DNA of 64,000 nucleotides from Zhengitettix transpicula (Eukaryota; Arthropoda; Insecta; Orthoptera; Tetrigidae). A model generated the notes under the pieces. It had not been told where the DNA came from. It was given only the letters and a program-made list of their open reading frames with translations, and ran no database searches. Positions within the stretch are counted from its first letter, which is position 1; every line of letters begins with the position of its first letter. The stretch lies in assembly GCA_037074705.1 (NCBI GenBank), contig CM073590.1:118101600-118165599 (forward strand), written 5' to 3'. Shown one piece after another: positions 1-12,412 of the stretch. Both the position numbers and the translations under genes were made by a program.

Positions 1-956
1 AAATAAAATAGCTTCTCCCATTACAAGGTTTTAACTAATATTCCAATTTTTAGACAGTTTCATAATTCGAATAATTACATTATCTTATTTTAAATATGTG
101 CGTCATTAACACGTATAAGGTGCTAAATTTATTATTGTAACTTACAACAAAACGGCGATCTTCGAGTCTCTAACTGGACAATTAATGAAGTTCTTACAAC
201 CTGACTGTCAAACAAGGCACGTGAGCGTTAATTTAAGTTTTTCTTATTTAAATGTTTTGAATTAAATTATTGTAATATATAAAAACTTAATTCTGTGGTG
301 TAACTTTAACGGAATATATTAAAGGAAATTGTTTGGGTACTATTTATTGATGTAAAAACACAAAATGTTCCCATAGTAACTAAATCCGAGACACAAACCA
401 GTCATCATTATGAAAGTAAAACGAATTGTGAAATTGTGCGTAAACGGCATTACACGTTGAATGTCTTGTAATAAGAGTAGCTAATTTCCTTCATAGACAA
501 TTGAATAAACCTACCGAACCCAATATGTATTGCTTTTTGCACTAAAGCAGGGGCGCTCACTTTTCTGACAAGAATTTCGCTAAAGTCGCTAAACCTAGAA
601 TATATAAAATTTAGTTTGTCATTGAAAATATGTATCAACAAAAATGTGATTGTCGACAAGAATAATATGAAGGAGAAAAATTCAACTTAAAACTAGTTTT
701 ATTACGACTAGTAAATACAAAATCTTTCAACATATAGGCATTGAATTGAGTAATGGATAACTGAATGCTATTAAAGTAGGCAGATCTCATTTAATTTATA
801 ATACATAAATTGAGGGGGGGGATTTTTCGAAGGAAGTATAAAATTATAAAATAGATATTTATTTCGCTCTACAATGGGAAGGAATTGCAGGGAACGTTTT
901 CCGAGTATAACAAGTCTGTAATTTATTGAACTGTGACTTGGACTTGAAAGCCAAAA

Positions 957-957
<1 letters not shown>
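1..957. other. AT-rich intergenic DNA, no gene seen
   Basis: Only short open frames without recognisable domains occur here. No repeat, RNA gene or promoter could be supported. Confidence 0.5.

Positions 958-1004
<47 letters not shown>
958..1004. repeat. (AT)n microsatellite, left half
   Basis: A pure AT dinucleotide tract. The same kind of tract resumes at 2117-2153, directly after the TG..CA element that starts at 1005, so one microsatellite appears to have been split by that insertion. Confidence 0.9.
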
Positions 1005-1007
<3 letters not shown>

Positions 1008-2113
1008 AATGCCCGTTTAGTGAGGCATTGTTTCTGATTGATAGTCTGGACTGTTGGAGGGGCATTATGGAACGTGTTTATTTAGGTCTAAGTTTTTCTT
1101 CGTATTGGGACTGCTGGGTGTGTGGTCTTGAGAAACCGTGCACGTGCGTGTGGGGGGTGGAGAAGACGAGTAATTACGGGTCCTGTCTCGATTGTCGGCT
1201 TGACATGACGGAGTAGTTAGCCATTTGTTGACTACGGAACTGCAGCTGCATGATATAAATCGTGTGATAATGAAAGAATCTGTCAACTTGCATTTGCGAC
1301 GAAGTTTTCTAACAATGGAAAAGTAAAAGACCGGGAGGATATAAGGGAGAGATGAGCTTTTGAGGAGGTCAGTTGTGCTGCGATCACCGAGGCTGGAGGA
1401 TGTGTTTAATAGAGACATTGTTTAAGCGGAGTGGTGGATATGAGTAAGAGAGACATTGTTTAAGAAGAGTCGTCGTCGAAAGATTGCAGGGTTTAAAGTC
1501 GCAGCCAAAGCATAGGAGAGAGGACTTGTTAAATTTACAGTAAACCAGTCGTCGTCGAAGCAGAGCAGAGTAAAGTCGTCGAGGTACAACAAACTTTCTT
1601 TTCAAACCAACAGTATTTGGCAGAATCTGTGAATTTAATGGAAGCTGTGAAAACCCCACCACTGTGTTCGAAAGGTGAAAGTATCCTGGGCAGCCGTAAG
1701 TAGCAAGAGAACAGTAAAATGATTTTTGTAAACCGACTTAAAAGATAATGTCAGATATCGTTCTTTAGTGTTGATAAAATAAACTGTTTAAATTTAAAAT
1801 CCATCTTGTAGAATAAGTTCGTCGATAATTAATTTCGTCTATGTCCAAACGAATAAATATTACTTTTTAAATGAAATCTAAATTTTGTGTTCTTTGATTA
1901 TGTTTAAATGTTCTGCCGTTATCAAACCCAGTTAAGACCTTTTAGAGAAAGAGATATGTTTTTTAAAAAAATTCTATAATTGTTTCAAGTATTGCTAAAT
2001 AAAATTTTGTTTGTTTTAAAGTTTATAATTGTTCATTTAAAAGCCCATCATTATTGATTAATACATTTTGACAACAACGTGGAGCAAATTAATAAGTTAA
2101 TTAATTGATCATT

Positions 2114-2116
<3 letters not shown>
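1005..2116. mobile_element. TG..CA element, probable solo LTR, inserted in an AT tract
   Basis: The unit is 1112 bp. It starts TGTAATGCCC and ends ATTACA, and it is bordered on both sides by (AT)n, which fits an ATAT-type target duplication. It has no coding capacity. It shares the stretch ATCAAACCCAGTTAAGACC (near 1920) with a sister element at 12413-13560 (ATCAAACCCAGTGATGACC near 13153). TG..CA ends, lack of ORFs and AT target choice fit a solo LTR of a Ty3/Gypsy-like element. This is inference, because no internal domain is present. Confidence 0.55.

Positions 2117-2153
<37 letters not shown>
2117..2153. repeat. (AT)n microsatellite, right half
   Basis: An AT tract directly abutting the 3' end of the TG..CA element. 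It is the continuation of the tract at 958-1004. Confidence 0.9.
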
Positions 2154-2155
<2 letters not shown>

Positions 2156-4486
2156 CAGTGAATAGAAAATTAAAAAATTTTAAGTTTTGACTCTTAATAT
2201 TCATTTTTCATAATCATTTACGTAAAAAAAATTTAGTTTGACATCTTCAATGTCTTACGATCATGTCAGTGGCAATCAGAGGGACTTATGTCCCAGTGGT
2301 CTCATAAAACAGCCTCCAAACAGATAAGTGAGATGGAAAATGTTGATATTTGCGTTATTTTTACGAAGTAGCTCATATTGTGGAATAAGGCAATTTTCGT
2401 ATTTTGTAATTGATTATCCTTATTACATACATGTTTATGACCAAAGTGTGAGGTCATTTTCCAGTTGCATAAACCTGACTTACTCGAGATGTAGCACGTA
2501 TGTTAGGATCCTGAGTATTGACACGTGTTAGCATATCACGTCATATATATTGAACATAATTGAATCGGTATCAGTTTCCAAAAACTGTTTGAAACCAAAA
2601 AAAAAATACGTAAGGAAAGTGAGATATAATCCATAAAATAGTAAATATTTTATTTAATATAATCCGACAATTGTTATTTAATAAACACATAAACAATACA
2701 GCTACTATGTCAGAAAAAAATGTATTCATGAATTAAAACAAAATAATTTCAATACAACTTTTCGTCCACATTTTTGTACATCTTCGGGTAATCTAGAGTT
2801 TTAAATGTAGAAGAATAAATATGTATTTAGAGTCATGGACTGCGGCATATGATAGTTATAACCGATATTCGGTTCAATTCACATTTTCTTTTAATTTAAA
2901 ATTTCAGATTACCTGAAGATATCCTAGTACGAAATGAAATGATTTTTTGTTTTACATTTTTCTGACACATTGGCTGTATTGGTTATTTATTTAGTAAATA
3001 CGGTATTCAATTATTGTTTGCTCTGTGAAAGTAATATAATAGTTAGACCCGATGGAAGTCGTATTGAGTTGCTGAATACTTTTCGTTCTCTCCCAATCCA
3101 TTGTCATGACTATTGTTAAGTGTGTGATTATTATTATTCATTCAATCTAATCTATGAATGACGCTTTAGCTGTTCCTTCCCTTGTATTTACGGAAGGAGA
3201 ATAACAAACATTTAAATCATGAGAAATATTTTTGTTATAGAGCACATTTATACAAAATTGACATATTTATTTGGTGATTCTACTTATGTCTATCCTTGAT
3301 TAATATATTATTCCCTTCAACTTATCTTTAAAACTCTACGGCTGAAATAGATTGACTTAAGCTATTGTACTCCATATTCAAACGAATGTTCAGATTCTAT
3401 GTAAACTGCACGTGTTTAGATTCAAGTTTGGTGAACTCGTGTCATGTACTCGATCGTATAATCAAGTTATTTGATATCTGCCAAGGTGACAGAGAATACT
3501 CTATCACGAAACTCCTCTCTAATTGCTTCCACTCTCGGCAATCTTAATTGCAATTCTTATTCATCTCAGGAGTGACGCACTCTTTGAAATGGAAATAAGT
3601 CCAGTGTTCGTGACAATGCCTTCATTATAAATGCATTGTTCGGTGGCAGTAATACTTTATGGAGAATAATTTTAATTCAACGGACTTGGAAATGGACGCA
3701 GTGTACCGGTTAAATAACAATTCCTTTTTGTAGAACTGCATGGCTATTTTGGACGATAAATGGAATAATTTTAGTTTTTATCTAGGACATCTACTTACAT
3801 CTTTTTCTGAAAGTCGATTGAAATAAATACATTATATAGAAACGTCAGTTAATGTCATTCATTGCTTAAATTATATTATAACACCAACAAAATATGATGC
3901 CTTATTAGTTATACATGAAGTGGATTAATGGGAGGATTATTCGGCGTCCAATGCAGACGAAGACTTCTTATATTATGACCTTTTTTAATGGGTACAAATG
4001 TTAAGTTCTGGCTTCTCAAATAAATAGTAGGGAATAATATATATGTATATAGCTATCTATGGATAGATAATTTTTGGGTTAACAGTACGAAATTAGTAGT
4101 CTACAGAAGAAAAAACTGCTGTCAACTCGGCAAACATTCGGAAATTACGACACGTCTGATGATGTGCGTGTTAAATTCCCAACAAATAAATAATGATAAT
4201 AATAGAAATATAAAAATAATACATAAATAATATTGATAACTTAGCACCACAGTAAACGATGCGATAAATGAACCATCAATGTCTTTATGTGACGATCTTC
4301 CGCGTATTGCCTTTTAAGATACTAAATTCAAAACATGGAAATGTCTTTGAAAAATATAATGTGGTTGAAATAACGTTGAACTCTATTGCATCAAACCGTA
4401 ATTTGAACGGAAGTTTACTAAAATTTGGATAAAAAAGTCGTTTAGTTTGAAAGGTATTCAAGTTAATAATTACCAACTTGTCATGT
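2154..4486. other. Intergenic DNA, no gene seen
   Basis: AT-rich sequence without a convincing coding frame or a recognised repeat. Confidence 0.45.
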
Positions 4487-4488
4487 TA

Positions 4489-5597
4489 CGAGGGTAGTTC
4501 AGAAGTACCAGACCTAACAAAGAATACAAAAAGATAATAATTAAGAACCATCGATCTACTCAAAATAATCATCAACCGCAGACTCCTCTTCTTCATTAGT
4601 GGGAAAACTTTTACGACCGAGCAATTATGTAACTTTTGGAAAGATAAAATATTCCGAGACAGATAAATCTGGCGAATAGGGTGCATTAGGAATCAATTCG
4701 AACTTTAACTCGTTGATTTGAATCGTCGCGATAATGAATGTGTGAACTGGTGCATTGCCTTTTTCTTCTGCCTAATGTGGCTATTTTTCTTTATTTCATC
4801 ACTCAAACGCTCCAGTAAGTTTGCATAATTATTACCGTTGATTACTTTTCCTTTTGTATGATAATCAATGAAAATATTTCTCTTGCATCCCAAAAAACTG
4901 CCACAATGAGCTTGCCAGCAGGTGGAACTATCTCGCCATCTTTGGAGTCGATTTTCCATTATCAGTCCATTGTTTTAACTGTTGCTTCATCTCAGGTGTG
5001 AAGTGATTGACCCATGTTTCATCCATTACTATGAATGGACGCAAGAACTCTGATTTATTGCTGTGTAACATCCTCACAACGCTATTTTTGTTCCATTGTA
5101 CCCAAACGCGGCACCCGTTTTGCACAGCTTTCTCGTGTTTCAGTCAATATGTGATGTACAGCACTTTTTGATATTACTAGCTCACGCACTTTCAGTCCAC
5201 CATCATCCAATAACATTTGATCATAATTTCTGTTCACTTAATTTGGTCGATGTGAGTCTTCGACAGTTCGTACGGCCTCGTTTAAACTCTGCCACCCAAT
5301 ATTTTATCGTTGTAAATGTAGAGCCGGTTTCCCCAGAGTAGAATCTAGCTGTACTTTGATATTGGTTGGACTGAGACCTTTCAAATGAAAGTTTTGTATC
5401 ACATAAAGATGACCAATATTTTCAATGTATAAAAAATCACTGAGAGCGTTCACTGTTGATGGCTGTCACACAAACACTAAACAATGTAGCGTTTTCAAAC
5501 TTAAACTTAATCAGGTTGGTACTTTTGATCACTTTTGTTTTTGAAACAAAAGTCCGCCATCTATACGTCAGGTCCGGTTCTTCTGGAACTACGCTCG
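4489..5597 (-). mobile_element. Mariner DNA transposon, defective copy with both inverted repeats
   Basis: The ends are imperfect inverted repeats of about 30 bp. The left end reads CGAGGGTAGTTCAGAAGTAC and the reverse complement of the right end reads CGAGCGTAGTTCCAGAAGAA, each preceded by TA, the mariner target. The minus strand encodes mariner transposase pieces: a WVAEFKRGRT-like N-terminal piece, then DETW followed by a histidine-rich stretch (second strand region near 5020-5000), then FIDYHTKGKVINGNNYANLL (near 4890-4820). Next comes RFELIPNAPYSPDLSVSEYF-like sequence with frame breaks. The segment that should carry the third catalytic aspartate (family pattern HQDNAPAH) is shortened. 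At 1109 bp it is below the usual 1.3 kb, so it is an inactive copy. Confidence 0.9.
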
Positions 5598-5599
5598 TA

Positions 5600-6335
5600 T
5601 AATGTAAATGTTCATTTATCAATTCGAGATGGAAAACGAAGTAATAGAGACTAACAAATATGAAGCAAACGTCAAGATAAGTGATATAATCGTAGAATAA
5701 AAGTTAAATTTTATTGCAACAAGGAAACAAAACATGTTCTTTATTTGAAACTTCTTGAGCTATTTCTAATATAGTACTTATTAACAATTTAACTATTCTC
5801 TCAATAGACAAGTGACTCAGATAAAATAATAAATTACTTAAAAAGTTACATACTCACGACAACTTAATTCAATTAAAAATAGTTTATAGTTAGGTGGCAG
5901 AATTGCATGCAGGTGAAAATGAAAGAACAACGGCTTAATTATGCACAAAAGTTGAATGTACGCGTAATTTTACAAGAGTTTTTATATAGATAGTGTTTCA
6001 TGGTAAATAAAATTTAATAAGACATTAGAGGAGGTTTATGCATTTTATCAAAACTACTGACTGTACAATTGAATTAATTTAGTTGTTTTATTTTCTCCAT
6101 ACACCCGACAATCTTCAAAATTTTATTCTATTTAAATGAATTATATTAGTTACATGTTAGAATATTTTGAGGTAAAAACATATCAGATAGAAAATATAAA
6201 TTAATATTAATATTATTCATAGATAAGGTTATTAATATTCACATGTATTCTTATTAAATCCACAAAGCGTGCAATTATTAATTATAAGAATGTATCACTA
6301 GTTCTGCGAAATCTCGCTGTGGCACACACAATACT
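5600..6335. other. Intergenic DNA, no gene seen
   Basis: AT-rich sequence between the mariner copy and the LINE. Nothing recognised. Confidence 0.45.
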
Positions 6336-6339
6336 ATTG

Positions 6340-8405
6340 TAATTTAAGGAAGCAATATATCCACGATCCAGACAAACTAAAAGAATACAGAACGAAAATA
6401 GCAAATAGCATGCAAAATCGGCCAGAAATACAGGATATCAACAAAGATTGGGACGATGTAGTAGCTAAAATAACTCAAACAGCAAGGAATGTAATAGGAA
6501 TAGAAAAGAGTAAATGGTGGGATGAAGAATGTTCTAATGCTATCAGGGAAAAAACGATGCAAGGAAGAAACTGTTAACTATTAATACCAGAGCAAAGCAG
6601 GAAATATACAAGCAGTTAAGGAAAAGGGCAAACAAATTATGTAGGTTTAAAAAGAAGAAATGGATGATGAGTAAAATAGAACAAATGGAAAGCAGCTTCA
6701 GAAGAAATGAAACTAGGTAATTTTACAAAGAAGCGGGTAAATATGGCGTTAAACAATATGCTGACCCGGCCATTTGTAAGCACGAAAATGGTAAATTGCT
6801 GGGCCAACAACCAGAGATACTCCAAAATACTCCATTTTAAGTTCACGTTAAGCCCTCCACATCGAACAATAAAAATAAATGAAAATGAAAATGACGGATC
6901 AAATCAGGAAATCCTCCTACATTTAATGAAATTTGCCATATTACCAACAACTTAAATTTTTTTTAAGCTGCTGGAACTGATTTTATCCCTGCTGAATTAT
7001 TAAAATACGGAGGTAGAGACCTAAGAAAGGAAATACACAAACTCTATCTTAAGATTAGGAACAGCCAACAACTACCAGTTCAATGGAACGAAGGAGTCTC
7101 TCTCCAATTTTCAAAAAAGGTGATAGACACGAATGCAGCAAACTATAGGCCAATAACAGTCCTAAATGTTACATATAAAATATTCTCTATTCTATTAAAT
7201 AATAGACTTACAGAATTTATTGATAAACACTTAACAGATTACCAAATGGGATTTCGGCAAAACAGCTCCACGATTGACAATATTCATAATAAGACAACTA
7301 TATGAAAAGAGTCACGAACACGGAATAGAGTTATTTAATGTTTATTGATTACAGACAAGCGTTTGCTTCAATGCATAGAGATAAAATTATGGAATGCGTG
7401 CAAATTTATAAAGTCCCAGCTAAATTAAGAGTGATGCTTGCGCAAACTCTAACCAACAACAAAGCAAGAATTAAAATTAATAATCAGCTGAGTGATGAGT
7501 TTGAAACAAGCAACCTTATTTACAATAGTCATAGATGTAATTATGAGTAGAATGGAATTCAAAGGAAACATTACCACACGTTTAAGAAAATGCATAGCTT
7601 ATGAAGACGACCTATTGATAACAACAAGAAGGTACAAAGCATTAAAGGATACTCTTCTTGAACTTTCCCACGAATTTGGGTTAATAATTAACACCAACGA
7701 AACAAAATTTCCAAGATGTAAAAAAGGGGAGATTATCCCAATAAGTGTAACTATAGACGACGAGAAATACGAAGAAGTAAAATCCTATAAGTATCTAGGC
7801 TCAGTGGTAAATGGAAGTAATAAGATCGAAGAGGAAATTAATGAAAGAATTGCTGCAGGGAACAGAGCATACTTTGCAAATAAAGGTTTATATAAAAGCA
7901 AATTACTCTCCAAATCTGCCAAAATAACACTTTACAAAACCACAATAAGGCCAATAATGATTTATTCTGCAGAAACATGGACCCTCAATAAAGCAGAAAT
8001 CCAAAAACTAATGGTTTTTGAAAGAAAGATTCTGAGAAGGATTTACGGACCAATTAAGCTAGTAGAAAATATCTGGAGACAAAGATATAACCATGAATTG
8101 GATATGTTAATAAAAGCGAATAACATAATAAACCAAATCAAAGCCTCCAGAATAAGCTGGCTGGGTCACGTATATAGAATGGATGATGACAGGTTAGTAA
8201 AGAAAGTTTGCCAATGGAATCCATTAACAACAAAAATAAGAGGAAGACAAAAAAATAGATGGAGAGATGATGTTCTGCAAGATGTTAAGACAATGAACAT
8301 CAAGAACTGGACGGAGAAGGCTATGAACAGAAAAAGTTGGAAGGCTATAGTAGAGCAGGCCAAGATGGTGAGATAAATCGTTGTAGCGCCTTCAAAGAAG
8401 AAGAA
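6340..8405 (+). pseudogene. LINE (non-LTR retrotransposon) endonuclease-reverse transcriptase, 5'-truncated and frameshifted
   Basis: Frames joined by eye read as an insect endonuclease-RT. The pre-RT linker runs about 6360-6850 (WWDEECSNAIREK, RAKQEIYKQLRKRANKLCR). The entry to RT follows (AAGTDFIPAELLKYGG near 6970), then the block with NYRPITVLNVTYKIFS (7141). Motif A is FIDYRQAF (7342), and the catalytic box AYEDDLLI (near 7600) has Glu where Ala is usual. The C-terminal domain ends with RISWLGHVYRMDDDR and GRQKNRWRDDV. Frames break near 6590, 6720, 7120, 7300 and 7500; near 7500 the QGxxxSP block is lost. The last 294 codons (7492-8376) are one open frame. The endonuclease is largely missing. 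The element is a dead copy, and its clade (jockey/CR1/RTE side) is not resolved. Confidence 0.88.
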
Positions 8406-9380
8406 TAAAGCAATAATTGTCTAGTGTTAATTAGAAATAACGCAAATAATTTTGTTGAAATGCTGCTTGAATGTCGAACAAAATTACGTCAGTTGTAGTT
8501 TCATATTTTGTTATCGTTTCTTAAAATCGTCGGGAATTAATGCACTGACTGAATAGAATATACAAATGAACATATATTCACGGATGCTTGGATTATTTTA
8601 TTGACAATGTGATAGCAACCATTAATCCACTTTTAGAATCAAGTTTTTCTATACAAATTTCTTTCTGGTTTGTCAAAATTTTTTGAGATTTACATCCATC
8701 TCAGAACTTGTGTTTACCATGCAGTTACTATTTTTGTATGTAGTTGTGCACTGAAGCCTTTTAAAAATAGCAACTTTATTATAATTAATATAAACCCAAT
8801 GAAGATTTATCAATATTTCCTTCGTTCATTTATACTTGAGTTACACTCTAAATTACTTTCGCATACACACGTCCAGTAAATCACCTTTTCACGGCCTCGC
8901 TCATATTTTTTCTCATTTGTTTGGGAAATTCAGTCATTCAAAACAATCGCCATCTGTCTGACCACTTAAGTTCACAAGCCTGGCTTTAACATCGAGTGCC
9001 AACACATCATGCGGTTTGTTTCAGCTTAGAAACCACTTAAGATTTCATTTATGTTTTGGAGTGCACTTAAATTGGAATATTTCTAAAATGTGTTTAGCAT
9101 GACACAGTGTAGATCACAAAACATGCTCTTTGATGGTGTGGACAAAAGGACCCTCAATAGGAGAATAGGAATGGGATTCATTTAACATAAATATGATGGT
9201 TTTACATGAAAATTGTGTATTACGATCTAAGAGACAGAGATTAATGTACACATCCAAGAAAGGAACAAACCATTCTGAGAGAGCGAATTTCGTAGCTCTG
9301 ACCAGAGAAATGTTCCTGACACTCGTTATACGGCTTCAAACCAGCAATTTTAAGGATACGATAAATGATCTATCTTTCTG
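8406..9380. other. Intergenic DNA, no gene seen
   Basis: No convincing coding frame or repeat was recognised. Confidence 0.4.
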
Positions 9381-9381
9381 A

Positions 9382-9595
9382 TTGTGGGGCCGTATATGGT
9401 GTGTGATGTCGACACACACAAGACGAATCCGCAGATCAGCGGCCTGTGCAACCTTGGCGATGTTGAGGCCATTGTCTTCGCCAACACAAGGTCACAGGTG
9501 TAGGTCAAGGCAAGCCGGCCCTACTCCGCTGCCCGCATGCCTCACTTCGGCACATCGGCTTTCCTCGTTGCCAATTATAGAAAATGGAATGTAAA
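9382..9595. other. GC-rich island of unknown origin
   Basis: About 210 bp is clearly richer in G+C than its surroundings and open on both strands for about 70 codons. No domain was recognised on either strand. It could be a fragment of a mobile element or a gene remnant. Confidence 0.3.
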
Positions 9596-9840
9596 AATAT
9601 TCTTACAGAAAAAAGAAGTCAAATTTGCGATCAGATTCAAAGATACTGTAGAATGGAAATCATGAGCCCTAATATACAAAAAACCACTCACACTAATTCA
9701 AATTTAAAACATTTTAAAACTAACGACACGCGGGAAACAAAATAGGCTGCAGAAGTTTCGTAAGAACAAATAACGGAAGTATTAGGAAATGTATGGATTA
9801 AACGATGCTTCGTGTCAATGGCCAACTTTTTACGTCATTT
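9596..9840. other. Intergenic DNA
   Basis: Nothing recognised. Confidence 0.35.
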
Positions 9841-9890
9841 AACTCACATTTCGACCTGACTTACGGCTTTCATCAGATGACACATATAAA
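9841..9890 (-). ncRNA. Hammerhead-like core motif, degenerate candidate
   Basis: Read on the minus strand there is CTGATGA (9876-9870), a small hairpin (GCC..GGT), then GAAA (9852-9849). This matches the two conserved single-stranded blocks of the hammerhead ribozyme. I could not find a convincing stem III with the NUH cleavage triplet. It lies about 700 bp downstream, on the same strand, of a Penelope-like endonuclease fragment, and hammerheads are known in Penelope-like elements. Treat it as a remnant. Confidence 0.25.
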
Positions 9891-10554
9891 TTAATGAGTC
9901 AAAAAGGAGCCTACTTTAATAAAACTATAGAACATAATTTCTTCTTATTTCCACTGAAGTTAATTTTCGATTCTGAATTTTTTTAAAAAAAATAACATTT
10001 ACTTAAACTAAGAAAATTGAAATTTTTTACCATAAATTACATATAATTAAATCAAACATATGGATTCAAATAAGATTTAATAATTCAATTGACGAGTTCC
10101 AAATCAAACATTTTTCAAACCATAAAGAAATTTTAAAATATTTAGCAATTTAAAGCCCAATAACAATGCATTCCAAGCCAGAAGAGCAATCTGCACATCG
10201 TCTGCAGCAATCCACTAACTGTTCGAGTTCGTCGCAGACACAAGACTGGATAAATAAATATAACCCTCCACGGTTCCATACTAGAATTAACTATCTACAC
10301 TAAGATTAAGAAAAAGTTGTATTATTATATTATGTTTTGAATTGTACAGTCGCCAAGAATAATATAGTTGACGCGACTTTGAACGGTCCATAAAAACAAA
10401 ATTGTCGAAAACCACTTATCTTGTTGTAGTTGATATTTAATACAAAATCAGAAATAATGAGTGAAACTGACTTAAATTAAAAAATAATCAAATTGACCAA
10501 ACGCAGGGGATTTATTACGAGTTAAGTATGCTCAATAAATTGGAATTATTTTAT
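9891..10554. other. Intergenic DNA
   Basis: AT-rich sequence. It may include degraded 3' sequence of the neighbouring Penelope-like element. Nothing firm. Confidence 0.35.
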
Positions 10555-10985
10555 CATTTGTATAATTTTTCACATTAATAGCAGTAGTTATTGATGTGAT
10601 ATATAACATTTCACTCAGTAGTCTTGGTAAAAATTTTATATTAATCCAATAAAAATTGTTGTTATGGAGATAAAATAGTTCGAATATTTTAAGGTACGCT
10701 CATTCTGTGTCATTTAATACGAGTTTTTAAAGCTCGCTTTGTTTGTCCAACATAACATGCATTGCACTACACACAGTTTATTTTGCAAATAACATTATGT
10801 TTATCAAAGTTTTGGATGATATCTTTAATGTTTTTGAAAAAACGTAAATTATTAATATATCTAAAAATAATATTACCGCCATATTTATTCAACAAGTCAA
10901 TAAATTTGTATTGGATACTTTCAAGATAAGGTAACACTATGAAGCTCATTTTTCTGTTATTAACTTTGTTATTGATTAACATATA
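10555..10985 (-). pseudogene. Penelope-like element, GIY-YIG endonuclease end
   Basis: The minus strand first encodes a 71-residue frame ending VICKINCV. After one stop codon it continues CNACYVGQTKRALKTRIK, the characteristic GIY-YIG core of Penelope-like elements (family pattern Y-x-I-x-C-x-x-C-x-x-x-Y-[VI]-G-x-T). Further on, FYWINIKFLPRLLSEMLYI matches the C-terminal part of that domain (RLISEMxxIK). In-frame stops show it is dead. The reverse transcriptase part would lie at higher coordinates and was not found next to it. Confidence 0.75.
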
Positions 10986-12060
10986 ATTTTTAATATAATA
11001 TTATTCAATCTAATTTTGATATGGTTATGAATTAACCAAATTAATATTGATTTTCGGACTATGTTGTTAATCAATTTATTTTGTTATATGTAAGTGTCAT
11101 AAATCAAATTTTTATATTCGAAGTAATAGAATGGGTTGATATAATAAATTCCAAATATTATAATAAATGAAAATTAATTTCCATACTTTCATATTTCAAC
11201 AATATTTCATTTACTTTTTTGTTACCGAAAAAATGAAATTAAATATGTTATGAAAATGTACTGTCTTTTTTATGTGAATCTGGTAGGGATCCCGAAGTTC
11301 AAGAAACGGTGGAATGGAATGTAATAAGCAAGTAATTCTCCTCATTCTTATTTTGCCCGTATTCCATTTTAAATTTTGGAGTGGTCACATCTAGAATAAT
11401 AATTTGGAAGTTTGTAACTTCTCTCCAGGCTGGTTGCTTTGACTAAGCTTTGAACATTGAGCAAAACCTGAACTTTTATCATTTACGGAATCCATTCTCG
11501 ATATTTCGTATATAAATATATCCGAAGTGCGGATAATTTTACCCTTTATTTCACAGCCTTTGTAAACTTAAATAAGTTTACATTACGTCATGTTAATATG
11601 AGCGTTTAACGTTGTTGACATTATGTGAAATTCTTAAGTCGTAATTAGAATCTAATTTCATAATGAAAATAATATGTTAGATGATTGGTAATTGAGCATT
11701 GTTCAGTTAAAAATAAATTTTGTGCATCAGGCATGACTTAGCGAGAACAAACATGGAGTCTGAAACATATAAGAGTAAAATATTAACAAAAATGAAAAAA
11801 ATATAAATCACTCTTAAATAATAACAAAAGTCTGGATATGTTCAATCCTGTACAGATCCCAATCCGTATTCCAGCTTGGGTAGAAACAGGCATCGGTACA
11901 CAATTATCTGCTCTTTTATATAAAACTCTATTCAAAAATATACTACACTGTTGTCTTCAACCGCCTCTGAATTAATATTCTCATTCCAGGTGACATTCTT
12001 ACTCCAAGTCACAATCGGATTTTAACTGCTTCACTACTTCGGCTGCAGGAAATAAAATTT
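10986..12060. other. Intergenic DNA
   Basis: AT-rich sequence with no recognised gene. The stretch just left of 12112 belongs to the interrupted LINE fragment described next. Confidence 0.4.
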
Positions 12061-12392
12061 TATTTCGTATAAAAATGTCAGGTAACCTTTTGTGCAATTG
12101 ATTATCATCTTGGATGAAATTCTCTCGGGATTCCAGCCGGGTTAGAAGTTAAACTTCGCCAGAAGATGATAATGCTGATTGTTATCGAAACGTCGCGAGT
12201 TTTCGACGATCTTATCCGGCTGGAATCCCGAGAGAATTTCATCCACTATTTTCACCGGGAAAACCTTCATTAGGCGATTTTCATCTTATTCCTTCCCAAA
12301 CGTTCCGGGATTTTATTCAAGTAAATCCTTATAGTATTGTATCGTCCTCTCGCTTTGCCTGTAGACAGCAAGGTCATCCGCAAATAAATAAA
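12061..12392 (-). pseudogene. LINE reverse transcriptase fragment, interrupted by a hairpin element
   Basis: The minus strand at about 12390-12310 reads LFADDLAVYRQSERTIQYYK, which contains the RT catalytic F/YxDD box and the usual following helix. The frame then meets stops. The fragment appears to continue beyond 12112 after removal of the 12112-12275 insertion, because both flanks share GATT(A/T)TCATCTT. Confidence 0.6.
12112..12275. mobile_element. Small hairpin element with 12-bp flanking duplication (copy 1)
   Basis: Perfect 29-bp inverted arms (12112-12140 and 12216-12244) surround a 75-bp loop. The unit is flanked by GATTATCATCTT (12100-12111) and GATTTTCATCTT (12276-12287), a 12-bp direct repeat with one mismatch, as expected for a target-site duplication. 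The loop carries the motif AGAAGAT, hairpin GATAA..TTATC, then GAAACGTCGC (12161-12196). The right part, read in reverse, has GGTTTTCCCGGTGAAAATA, shared with copy 2 at 15143-15338. There is no coding capacity. This is a non-autonomous element, possibly mobilised by Penelope-like machinery. Confidence 0.7.
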
Positions 12393-12412
12393 AACAATTA
12401 ACGAAAATATAT

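Noticed and set aside
859..1065. Open frame encoding a Tyr-Ile dipeptide run
   Set aside because: It is only the translation of the (AT)n microsatellite at 958-1004.
4145..4175. CTGATGA word near 4152 as a hammerhead candidate
   Set aside because: No GAAA block at the right distance and no stems.
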